Notes: generated from the sequence alone by a model not told the origin. A stretch of 5,641 nucleotides of DNA from SZUA-359 sp039809125 (GCA_039809125.1 JBDHUM010000028.1:1-5641), one strand, 5' to 3'. Shown: positions 1-5,377, counted from the stretch's first letter. Numbers and translations: made by a program.

Positions 1-27
1 CACCAAAATCGGTATTCTTCCAGGCAT

Positions 28-50
28 ATCGCTCTCATGGGCGATTTTTT
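28..50 (+). terminator. Rho-independent terminator for an upstream gene outside the window
   Basis: A 7-bp stem (ATCGCTC at 28-34 with GGGCGAT at 39-45, one T-G wobble) closes a TCAT tetraloop and runs directly into a T tract ending at 50. This is a classic intrinsic terminator for plus-strand transcription. The transcript it stops must come from the left of the window, because no complete gene is visible in bases 1-27. The stem is short and only partly GC-rich, so efficiency may be moderate. Confidence 0.6.
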
Positions 51-182
51 AATATTAGCACCATCGCTCTAAGGGTTAGCGACTTATCCAGCTACCTCAG
101 TTCAACACTTTTCCACGTATATTTAATAATAGATCCATGAAAATAATACGTCTCATGATATATTGTCAATGTGCTATAGCTA

Positions 183-211
183 TTGACTTTCTTATATGCT
201 TATGCTAATAT
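183..211 (+). promoter_or_regulatory. Sigma70-type promoter of the 44-residue ORF, leaderless arrangement
   Basis: A -35 box TTGACT (183-188) and a -10 box TAATAT (206-211) are separated by the optimal 17 bp, and a TG at 203-204 gives an extended -10. Both boxes are close to consensus. Six bases separate the -10 from the ATG at 218, so a start at the usual distance would fall on or within a base or two of that ATG. No Shine-Dalgarno precedes the ATG. The promoter is read directly from sequence; the leaderless start is inference. Confidence 0.6.
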
Positions 212-217
212 TATAGT

Positions 218-352
218 ATGAGTAATTCTACACCTCATACGCAACACAAAAAATCACTGCTGGAAGACTTTTCGCTCGGGTTTGAAATGAACCGGTCGCT
301 GCATGAAGCGAAACGTCACAATCATGTCCGAACGATAAAACCTACAATATAG
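218..352 (+). CDS. Small hypothetical protein, 44 residues, probably leaderless
   Basis: This short frame starts with ATG at 218 and ends with TAG at 350-352. The product is polar and basic, rich in His, Lys and Arg, with no membrane segment or signal peptide. A central amphipathic stretch (about residues 13-33, including LLEDF, GFEMN and HEAKR) could form a helix. I do not recognise a family. Support comes from the near-consensus promoter just upstream, the fixed -10 to ATG distance that matches the promoter at 5006-5014, and a possible terminator hairpin 20 bases after the stop. No Shine-Dalgarno is present, which fits only if the mRNA is leaderless. Alternatively the transcript could be a small RNA with a chance frame, or the remnant of a longer gene. 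It converges on the glycosyltransferase gene. Confidence 0.5.
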   Translation: MSNSTPHTQHKKSLLEDFSLGFEMNRSLHEAKRHNHVRTIKPTI

Positions 353-371
353 TAGAAGTGATTTTGCGATA

Positions 372-406
372 AATTTTGAGTGGTGCTCTCGGGTTCCGCT
401 CAAATT
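372..406. terminator. Possible bidirectional terminator hairpin between convergent genes
   Basis: AATTTTGAGTGG (372-383) can pair with CCGCTCAAATT (396-406) with one bulged T and one G-U pair, leaving a 12-base loop. It sits in the 124-base gap between the rightward 44-residue ORF (stop at 352) and the leftward glycosyltransferase gene (stop at 477), where terminators for both are expected. No proper U tract follows on either strand, so termination is inferred from position and folding only. Nothing else with gene-like character was seen in 353-476. Confidence 0.35.
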
Positions 407-476
407 ATATATCTAAAGATTACCTTTTTGAGTTGAAGCTTCTGTTTATAGTCTAGGTATACGCTTTGTTAATTAT

Positions 477-2087
477 CTATTTTTTTGTTTTCTCGGTAAC
501 GTCGAAAGTATCAAGATACTTACCAAACAAAAGATACGTTTGAGCAGTTAGTGAAGCAAGGGCATTGAATGCTATCGCCGTGACCGGCATAAACACCCAC
601 TGCGCTATCATGGAAACATGTTTGATACGACGATAACGACCTGGTCGAGGTGGTAGTAAGCGGAGCGTTAGAACAATCGTGATAAACAATCCGATCATGG
701 CATAAAACTGTACTTGACCAATCACATACGGTAAGTTATGCACCACAATATTATATTCAGCATCGGGATTTATTGCCAACGGGACCCACCCTCCAATGGC
801 TACTAAAATTGCGACGGTAGCTAATGAAATGTGACTTTCAACAAGGCGCATAAATCGAGCCAGCCCAGCAAAGAATGGTACATTCCTCTTCTTGCTAAAA
901 AGCCGTGTAGCAACATAAGGAATATCAGATGCACCATATGCCCAGCGACGTAACTGTTTAAACTGAGTTATCATTGTTTTTTTAAGCGTTGCCGCTAGCA
1001 CAGCATCTTGATAGACTGGGACGTAGATAGGAACTACTGCATAGTTACCGCCAAAGTAAAAGTAGCTACGCCAGTATTGGTGTCCATCTTCGACAATGCT
1101 CTTCTTACTCCAGAATTCCATTTCCTTAAGCGCGCTCATTGGCTGAGAGTGAGCGGCAAAATTGCGCAGTAAATGTGGTCTCATTGAACTCACGATGGTC
1201 CAAAAACTGTTACCAATTGCAATAATTCGCATAGGGGCTGGGGCATCCCAAATGTTTGAAAAATAAAGTGAGATCGGCTGAAATGATAAATGTTTGCGGT
1301 TGCTGTGAACAATAAATTCATATGTAACGTAGTCGAAATAACTACGGTACGGTTTGTTATCACAATCAAGTGTTGTAATGATAACTCTATTTGTATTAAT
1401 CCTCTCTGACTGACAGTATGATGCTAGTTTTTTGCCGGCATACGTGAGGTTGGGTCCTTTGCCAATAATCTCATCAGGCAAATTGCTTGGATGCTTTACA
1501 AGCATATAGTGAAAAAATTGTTTGCCGAACTCTTGCTCCAGCCTGAGCGCGACATTTTCAATTTCCTGGCCACCTCGCTCTTCATACGCGAAAACAACGA
1601 TCATGCGTTGTTTATCGTAAGTTGTATCAACAAGTGACTGTAATGTCGGCTGAATTACCTCATACGGCTCGTTGTATGCAGTGATGATGACAGCGTTGTA
1701 TATCTGAGATGGCTTAGGAAAAGAACTAACATCGGCAGACACGAGTCGAAGATTTTCAGAGTGAACACGAACTGATCTTTGTGATTGCTGCATAACAGTT
1801 TTGTATGAAGATACTGGATCTTCCAGATGGGAGAGACGCTTTGCCCAATCGATCCGCATTGCGCTTTTTAGCTGATGATAGCCACTAAGCGAATGTGAAG
1901 CAATACCAATTGAACGAATGACAAGCGTAATAACAAAAAGCAGCAGGTATATTGATGCTAATAATGGACTAAAGATAGAGAGTGGAATAATAAGGAGTAG
2001 CATTGAATAGCTTACAAGTCCTGGCAGCATCTCAAGAATTCGATATGAGCGGCTTCTTTTTCCCATTGGTAGTTCGAGATCAATCAT
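477..2087 (-). CDS. Membrane-bound family 2 glycosyltransferase (cellulose synthase-like)
   Basis: 536-residue integral membrane GT2 enzyme, expected to transfer sugar from a nucleotide-sugar donor at the inner membrane face. Two N-terminal membrane helices lie at about 23-40 and 41-60. The cytoplasmic GT-A domain shows IITAYNE (134-140), a GKGPNLTYA motif (209-217, the place of KAxALN in related enzymes), the metal-binding DCD (241-243), the catalytic-base-type ED (333-334) and QLRRW (378-382). Three further helices follow at about 417-439, 457-477 and 491-516. The complete D, DxD, ED, QxxRW set is typical of processive BcsA/hyaluronan-synthase-like enzymes, but the family also holds single-sugar transferases, so product and acceptor are unknown. 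No PilZ domain is present. The ATG lies 8 bases after the TAA of the 124-residue gene with only a weak AGAG in between, so coupled translation is likely. The next Met (residue 8) has no better ribosome site. The stop is TAG. Confidence 0.88.
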   Translation of the reverse strand: MIDLELPMGKRSRSYRILEMLPGLVSYSMLLLIIPLSIFSPLLASIYLLLFVITLVIRSIGIASHSLSGYHQLKSAMRIDWAKRLSHLEDPVSSYKTVMQQSQRSVRVHSENLRLVSADVSSFPKPSQIYNAVIITAYNEPYEVIQPTLQSLVDTTYDKQRMIVVFAYEERGGQEIENVALRLEQEFGKQFFHYMLVKHPSNLPDEIIGKGPNLTYAGKKLASYCQSERINTNRVIITTLDCDNKPYRSYFDYVTYEFIVHSNRKHLSFQPISLYFSNIWDAPAPMRIIAIGNSFWTIVSSMRPHLLRNFAAHSQPMSALKEMEFWSKKSIVEDGHQYWRSYFYFGGNYAVVPIYVPVYQDAVLAATLKKTMITQFKQLRRWAYGASDIPYVATRLFSKKRNVPFFAGLARFMRLVESHISLATVAILVAIGGWVPLAINPDAEYNIVVHNLPYVIGQVQFYAMIGLFITIVLTLRLLPPRPGRYRRIKHVSMIAQWVFMPVTAIAFNALASLTAQTYLLFGKYLDTFDVTEKTKK

Positions 2088-2095
2088 AGCTCTAT

Positions 2096-2470
2096 TTAGA
2101 TCAATGCAAGCTCAAGTACATTGCGAGTATAAAAAAAGGTGATTGTGAGAATTATTAGTGTTACAAACCATACTCCAACAGCCGCGTCTCGTCGCTGATA
2201 GCTATAGAGCTTTAACATACCAAGCGTATTAACAACACCCATGATGAGCGCAAAAGCAGCAAATGCGTAAAGATAGTGCCAAGGTGATTTATAGTAGTGT
2301 GCTTCACCGATTCCTGAATACTGAGTATGAATTTGAACGGTACTTTGCTGAACCGAAGCAATGACGTAAACGACAAATACTAGAATTAGCACCCAAGCCA
2401 GTACCGCCATTAGGAAAAACGGTCGGTCGGTCAAAATCTGCTTGATTGCGTGTTTTGCATCTAACTTCAT
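2096..2470 (-). CDS. Small three-helix membrane protein, partner of the GT2 enzyme
   Basis: 124-residue protein with predicted membrane helices at about 18-40, 65-87 and 95-115. A basic N-terminus (K2, K6, K10) is probably cytoplasmic. A polar loop of about 24 residues lies between helices 1 and 2, and a KLYSYQRRD segment (87-95) between helices 2 and 3. I recognise no named domain; similar small proteins beside GT2 genes are, as I recall, common in Patescibacteria, but that is memory and not a search result. A good Shine-Dalgarno (GAAGGG, 2481 to 2476) lies 5 bases before the ATG. It is the first protein gene after tRNA-Thr and is followed 8 bases later by the glycosyltransferase, so an accessory or stabilising role for that enzyme is the simplest inference. 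Confidence 0.8.
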   Translation of the reverse strand: MKLDAKHAIKQILTDRPFFLMAVLAWVLILVFVVYVIASVQQSTVQIHTQYSGIGEAHYYKSPWHYLYAFAAFALIMGVVNTLGMLKLYSYQRRDAAVGVWFVTLIILTITFFYTRNVLELALI

Positions 2471-2488
2471 TGCTACCCTTCTGTTATG

Positions 2489-2564
2489 TGGAGCCGCCTG
2501 CCGGATTTGAACCGGCGACCTATACTTTACGAAAGTACCGCTCTACCAGCTGAGCTAAGGCGGC
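2489..2564 (-). tRNA. tRNA-Thr(CGT)
   Basis: The minus strand folds into a full cloverleaf of 76 bases. The acceptor GCCGCCT pairs with AGGCGGC, the D stem is GCTC/GAGC, the anticodon stem GTACT/AGTAT encloses the loop TTCGTAA, and the T arm is GCCGG-TTCAAAT-CCGGC. The anticodon CGT is at 2531 to 2529 and reads ACG codons for threonine. The discriminator is T, and CCA is encoded in the DNA (2491 to 2489). The 3' end is only 18 bases from the start codon of the 124-residue membrane protein, with no terminator between, so the tRNA is probably cut from a longer transcript. An extended -10 promoter lies upstream at 2605-2613. Confidence 0.96.
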
Positions 2565-2604
2565 ATTATCGGAGCCTAAGCAAAGTATGTCTACTTACCA
2601 GTGT

Positions 2605-2613
2605 AGTATATCA
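2605..2613 (-). promoter_or_regulatory. Extended -10 promoter of the tRNA-Thr / membrane protein / GT2 unit
   Basis: On the minus strand TGATATACT (2613 to 2605) gives a TGN-TATACT extended -10. No convincing -35 hexamer lies 16-18 bp upstream, which extended -10 promoters can tolerate. The transcript would start near 2598, leaving a leader of about 34 bases before the tRNA. It is the only promoter I see for the tRNA and the two protein genes below it. Confidence 0.55.
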
Positions 2614-2645
2614 TATCTACCATTGTTACCGTATCCGATCAGAGG

Positions 2646-2675
2646 TTGCAATCTGATGAGTTAGCGTGCTATTAT
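2646..2675 (+). promoter_or_regulatory. Promoter of tRNA-Asp
   Basis: A -35 box TTGCAA (2646-2651) and a -10 box TATTAT (2670-2675) are spaced by 18 bp, with TG at 2667-2668 extending the -10. The transcript would start about 5 bases before the mature tRNA at 2687, leaving a very short leader for RNase P. It is divergent from the tRNA-Thr promoter, and the two -10 boxes are about 60 bases apart. Confidence 0.6.
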
Positions 2676-2686
2676 ATCTTGAGTTT

Positions 2687-2764
2687 GCGCTCGTAGTGAA
2701 GTTGGCCTATCACGCCTCCCTGTCACGGAGGAGATCGCCGGTTCGAATCCGGTCGGGCGCGCCA
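2687..2764 (+). tRNA. tRNA-Asp(GTC)
   Basis: A 78-base cloverleaf is visible. The acceptor GCGCTCG pairs with CGGGCGC (one T-G wobble), the D stem is GTGA/TCAC with a 10-base D loop, the anticodon stem CCTCC/GGAGG holds the loop CTGTCAC, and the T arm is GCCGG-TTCGAAT-CCGGT. The anticodon GTC (2722-2724) reads GAC and GAT for aspartate. Discriminator G73, typical for tRNA-Asp, is followed by an encoded CCA (2762-2764). A terminator hairpin starts on the very next base, so this appears to be a single-gene transcript. Confidence 0.97.
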
Positions 2765-2800
2765 CGAAAAAATCCCACGATTAGTTGTGAGATTTTTTCG
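2765..2800. terminator. Bidirectional intrinsic terminator between tRNA-Asp and the SOD operon
   Basis: The arms 2765-2778 and 2787-2800 pair over 14 positions with one mismatch (2775/2790) around an 8-base loop. A six-A run in the left arm and a six-T run in the right arm give a U tract on whichever strand is transcribed. It begins immediately after the CCA of the rightward tRNA-Asp and lies 20 bases past the stop of the leftward superoxide dismutase gene, so one structure can end both convergent transcripts. Confidence 0.8.
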
Positions 2801-2820
2801 TCTATATATAGATTACAGTT

Positions 2821-3432
2821 CTATGATTTTTTGGTTGTAAAATGCGCTTCTACAAACTCCCAGTCCACTACATTCCACCAAGCGGCAACATAATCATCAC
2901 GTTTATTCTTATAGTCGAGATAGTAAGCGTGCTCCCAAACATCGAGTCCTAAGAGAGGTTCAATCTTTTTATCCATCAAAGGGTTATCTTGGTTGGGCGA
3001 AGTGATGATACTAAGATCAGGCATCAACCAACACCACCCGCTACCAAAAATTGCTAGTGATTCCGTTGTAAAATTATCGACGAATTGTTGAAACGAGCCA
3101 TACTTCTCTACCAACGCCTCGCCTAGATCACCGCTCGGTTCTCCTCCTCCGCTAGGCGACATCCACTTCCAGAAGTACGTGTGATTGTAATGACCACCAC
3201 CATGATTTCGCACAGCCGCCTTTAGTGTATCAGGTAAAGAATCAAGACTGACCAGAAGTTCCTTTATATCTTTAGTAGCTACAGTGCTATCGATATCATC
3301 TAGTGCCATATTTAGTTTATCGATGTACGTTTGATGGTGCTTACGGTGGTGTAGCTCCATAATATCCTTACTAATATACCGACCTAATGCATCGTAGCCA
3401 TAATCTAGTTTGGGTAAATAAAACCGTGTCAT
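2821..3432 (-). CDS. sodA: Superoxide dismutase, Fe/Mn family, Mn-type residues
   Basis: 203-residue cytoplasmic enzyme converting superoxide to oxygen and hydrogen peroxide; length is normal for the family and no signal peptide is seen. Metal ligands are by alignment with E. coli enzymes H28 (in ELHHRKHHQTY), H84 (in YNHTYFW), D164 and H168 (in DVWEHAYY). Y36 is the second-shell tyrosine. The glutamine that hydrogen-bonds the metal-bound water is at the Mn-type site (Q148 in NQDNP), with glycine (G80) where Fe enzymes carry theirs. G162, two before the Asp ligand, also matches E. coli MnSOD. Manganese is therefore the likely metal, but cambialistic use cannot be excluded. The ATG overlaps the TAA of the upstream SurA-like gene by one base (TAATG), with an AGAGGA site about 10 bases before it. 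It is last in a three-gene operon and ends in TAG before a terminator hairpin. Confidence 0.96.
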   Translation of the reverse strand: MTRFYLPKLDYGYDALGRYISKDIMELHHRKHHQTYIDKLNMALDDIDSTVATKDIKELLVSLDSLPDTLKAAVRNHGGGHYNHTYFWKWMSPSGGGEPSGDLGEALVEKYGSFQQFVDNFTTESLAIFGSGWCWLMPDLSIITSPNQDNPLMDKKIEPLLGLDVWEHAYYLDYKNKRDDYVAAWWNVVDWEFVEAHFTTKKS

Positions 3433-4490
3433 TATTTTGTATCCTCTGCTAGTTTAATGTATTCAGATATCTTACCGCTCTTCCTCAGCTTATCAATTTC
3501 TTGATTGAGTTTTTTGAGCGGAACGTGGATGAAGGCATAGCTTACTTGGGTATCGTTTTTTTCTAACACATTGACAAAGAAGTAACCGTCATCAGTAAGA
3601 CTCTGGATAGGACCCGCTATTTTACCTTTTTCATTTTTTGCAATGTCTGTTACACGAACGCCGCTCGACACACTAGCAATACTCACAAGACCAGATACGC
3701 CATAGCTGACACTATCTTTTTGCGTAACATTGATTTCAGTTGCAATTTTTTCTAGATCAGAGTTACCTGTCGTTTTGATTTTCTGCACAACACGGTCTTT
3801 TAGTGCACGTGCAGTATCATCAATTACGAAAGCTGCTTTACTGACTGACAAGCTGTTTTTATACTGCATGAAGGTATCGGCCTCCGTAACTCCGAAATTA
3901 CGCTCAGCAGAGGCGTTTATCGCATCTTGGCTAAGCTCTCCGTTACTTGCACGACGTAAACTCTCCAGCGCCTGGTTAACTTCGGTATCAGTAACGGTAA
4001 TCGTGCGCTCTTTCATGATCTGTCTGGCGTAAGCCACACTGATTGCTTTATCAAGAGCGGCTCGCTTAATATGATTCTGTTCGGCTGTATTAGTCTCAGC
4101 CGTGGCACGCCGATCACCAAATTTTTCGAGATAATACTCCGATGGACGATAGTACAGCAAGTAATCGCTATAGCTAACAAACGTTTTATCAACTTTTGCG
4201 ACAGGCAGCGAAAAAAGCTGAGTAACACGATACATAAACGTGCTGGTGTTCTGCGCTAAATAAAGTTGCCACCATCCGATAGCGACCATAATAACAAGAG
4301 TTGCTAGCGTTATGACGATCGCATTGATAACAAGACGGTGCTTTGCATATTGAATCGGATACTTATAGCGCCGCCCACCAGCGAGGATCTTCTCACGATG
4401 TTCAGCAACGGTATCATTAGTAATCCGGCTTGGTGCCTGGCCTGACTTATCTGATCTTCTGAGTCGTTTAAGCGACAGTTTCTTCTTCAT
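3432..4490 (-). CDS. Membrane-anchored SurA/PrsA-like peptidyl-prolyl isomerase-family protein
   Basis: 352-residue type II membrane protein. A highly basic cytoplasmic tail (1-53) precedes one membrane helix at about 54-77, so the rest should lie outside the membrane. From about 96, LPVAKVDKTFVSYSDY resembles the beginning of SurA N-terminal chaperone domains. It is followed by helices at about 140-180, including a TVTDTEVNQALE segment typical of SurA_N/trigger-factor-like repeats. Residues about 243-322 contain a parvulin-like end (GKIAGPIQSLTDDGYFFVNVLEK, written in parts: GKIAGPI at 289-295, GYFFVNVLE at 302-310). The rotamase core is weakly conserved, so foldase activity is uncertain and a chaperone-only role is possible. 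Its ATG overlaps the stop of the PH-domain gene (ATGA at 4487-4490), and a GGGAGGG lies about 13 bases before it. The SOD gene begins in its own stop codon. Partial family assignment is by recognition only. Confidence 0.78.
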   Translation of the reverse strand: MKKKLSLKRLRRSDKSGQAPSRITNDTVAEHREKILAGGRRYKYPIQYAKHRLVINAIVITLATLVIMVAIGWWQLYLAQNTSTFMYRVTQLFSLPVAKVDKTFVSYSDYLLYYRPSEYYLEKFGDRRATAETNTAEQNHIKRAALDKAISVAYARQIMKERTITVTDTEVNQALESLRRASNGELSQDAINASAERNFGVTEADTFMQYKNSLSVSKAAFVIDDTARALKDRVVQKIKTTGNSDLEKIATEINVTQKDSVSYGVSGLVSIASVSSGVRVTDIAKNEKGKIAGPIQSLTDDGYFFVNVLEKNDTQVSYAFIHVPLKKLNQEIDKLRKSGKISEYIKLAEDTK

Positions 4491-4999
4491 GGTGTGGTGG
4501 GTACCCTCCCTTCGCGTGCGATTGCTATCTGTACCGCGTCTTGTAATTGATTATACACTTTTTCAGGATGCTCAACCTTATGGATGACAAGATCGCCAAC
4601 TATAGTTTGAATGACAATTGTGCCATACTTAAATATCTCGCCACTAAAGCCTGGTACAGTATAGCTAATATTTTGGATCTTTGATAGTCCTAACTCAACG
4701 ACATCTTTCCCAAAAAAACCGTGTTGCGTTACCTGACGAATGCGCTGATCACTGACAATATAAACCGTAAAGTACCATAGCATTAAGTGGTATGAAAAAA
4801 GTATAAGACCGATTAAAAGTCCGGCAACTGGGAGTAAAAAGAGTTCAAGATTGTCTTGCCAAATCAGCGGAGGGATTGACGACACAGCCAATGGAATCAA
4901 TAGTAAGTAAAACCCCTTACGCATAGCAATGATATGCCGACGAAACACCAAAAGTAATTCTTCGCCCTCGCGCTGTCCGTCGAACTGTTTACTACTCAT
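4487..4999 (-). CDS. PH-domain membrane protein (bacterial PH_2 / YdbS-like)
   Basis: 170-residue protein. The N-terminal segment contains EGEELLLVFRRH, followed by two membrane helices at about 30-47 and 53-74. A cytoplasmic domain of about 76-155 follows, starting YIVSDQRIRQVTQHGFFGKD and including LGLSKIQNISYTVPG. This layout (helix pair plus a strand-rich domain with the 'vTdqRi' and 'l.kIqnv' motifs) is that of the bacterial PH_2 family (formerly DUF304), whose role is mostly unknown and often linked to envelope proteins. It is the first gene of the operon and overlaps the next gene by ATGA, whose TGA is its stop. There is no Shine-Dalgarno before ATG 4999; the -10 box ends only six bases upstream, so a leaderless mRNA is likely. 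Confidence 0.85.
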   Translation of the reverse strand: MSSKQFDGQREGEELLLVFRRHIIAMRKGFYLLLIPLAVSSIPPLIWQDNLELFLLPVAGLLIGLILFSYHLMLWYFTVYIVSDQRIRQVTQHGFFGKDVVELGLSKIQNISYTVPGFSGEIFKYGTIVIQTIVGDLVIHKVEHPEKVYNQLQDAVQIAIAREGRVPTTP

Positions 5000-5005
5000 G
5001 CTATC

Positions 5006-5014
5006 AGTATAACA
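5006..5014 (-). promoter_or_regulatory. Extended -10 promoter of the PH / SurA-like / SOD operon, leaderless
   Basis: On the minus strand TGTTATACT (5014 to 5006) forms a TGN-TATACT extended -10; no good -35 box is seen 16-18 bp upstream. The six bases GATAGC separate it from the ATG at 4999, so transcription should begin at or within a base or two of the start codon. The gap holds no Shine-Dalgarno. The spacing is identical to that of the 44-residue ORF at 218. Confidence 0.6.
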
Positions 5015-5036
5015 AAGAGTCTAATGAAGCAGCGTG

Positions 5037-5066
5037 TTTACTTCCTTTTTGCGTTTATGGTATACT
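5037..5066 (+). promoter_or_regulatory. Promoter of the 69-residue membrane protein gene
   Basis: A -35-like TTTACT (5037-5042) and a -10 box TATACT (5061-5066) are 18 bp apart, with TG at 5058-5059 extending the -10. Transcription would start near 5073 and give a leader of about 48 bases. A second AT-rich -10 candidate, TATAAT (5082-5087), lacks a matching -35. It is divergent from the PH operon promoter; the -10 boxes are 49 bases apart. Confidence 0.55.
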
Positions 5067-5092
5067 ACCGATGTATATTTATATAATTTACT

Positions 5093-5114
5093 AAGGTAAA
5101 AAGGATTTAAGGAG
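5093..5114 (+). promoter_or_regulatory. Shine-Dalgarno with two upstream AAGG repeats
   Basis: AAGGAG at 5109-5114 lies 6 bases before ATG 5121, an ideal ribosome binding site that fixes the start. AAGG also occurs at 5093-5096 and 5101-5104, so three copies are spaced at exactly 8 bases. The two upstream copies could act as standby contacts for the ribosome, or may be chance in A-rich leader sequence. Confidence 0.6.
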
Positions 5115-5120
5115 ATCGAT

Positions 5121-5330
5121 ATGGCAAAACAATCACAAACTAAGAATCGTACATACGCACTATGGTTCACTGCGTTTTCAGGTATGGCTGTGGGACTTTT
5201 TGCGATCCTCGGTGATAAAGTAGCAGGTCAAGCTGACTTGTTCAATACCCTTCAGACAATTGCACTTGTATGCACGGTCGTTGGTGGTATCGCCATGGGT
5301 CTCTTGCTTGCTGCCGACTCGAACAAATAA
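5121..5330 (+). CDS. Small two-helix membrane protein, 69 residues, unknown function
   Basis: The product has a basic N-terminal tail (K3, K8, R10), a first membrane helix at about 12-31, a short polar loop (32-41, GDKVAGQADL), a second helix at about 42-64, and a short tail ADSNK. The positive-inside rule suggests both ends face the cytoplasm. Both helices are rich in glycine and small residues (GMAVG, GGIAMG), suiting tight helix packing or oligomer formation. I do not recognise a family. The gene has its own promoter and the strongest Shine-Dalgarno of the window (AAGGAG, 6-base spacing), so high expression is plausible. It stands alone, divergent from the PH operon and followed by an 18-bp inverted repeat. 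Confidence 0.8.
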   Translation: MAKQSQTKNRTYALWFTAFSGMAVGLFAILGDKVAGQADLFNTLQTIALVCTVVGGIAMGLLLAADSNK

Positions 5331-5377
5331 CACCTTAGATTGTATTTTGCCTTCGAGTACCAATGTGTACTACGCAA

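Noticed and set aside
1..5. Window begins CACCA, which could be the 3' end of a tRNA before the terminator at 28-50
   Set aside because: Only five bases are available and no stem can be tested.
83..119. Possible DnaA-box-like sites (TTATCCAGC near 85, TTTTCCACG near 110) beside AT-rich sequence
   Set aside because: Each has one or two mismatches from the consensus, there are only two, and no dnaA, dnaN or rpmH gene is nearby; not enough to call an origin.
3..137. Open frames entering from the left edge on the plus strand
   Set aside because: The longest runs through the terminator hairpin and none has convincing protein character; the true upstream gene cannot be identified.
140..208. Short plus-strand ATG frame of about 23 codons
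   Set aside because: It overlaps the promoter of the 44-residue ORF and has no ribosome site.
2666..2893. 75-codon plus-strand frame through tRNA-Asp and the terminator
   Set aside because: It runs over the tRNA, the hairpin and the end of the SOD gene; the RNA gene explains the sequence and no ribosome site is present.
3730..4032. 100-codon plus-strand frame inside the SurA-like gene
   Set aside because: It is antisense to a clearly coding gene and has a Ser/Leu-rich composition typical of an antisense shadow; no promoter or ribosome site was found.
4013..4259. Two overlapping frames (minus 71 codons, plus 62 codons) inside the SurA-like gene
   Set aside because: Both are shadows of the real frame, with no domain or start signal.
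5178..5363. 61-codon minus-strand frame opposite the 69-residue gene
   Set aside because: The plus-strand gene has the promoter, Shine-Dalgarno and membrane-protein pattern; the antisense frame has none.
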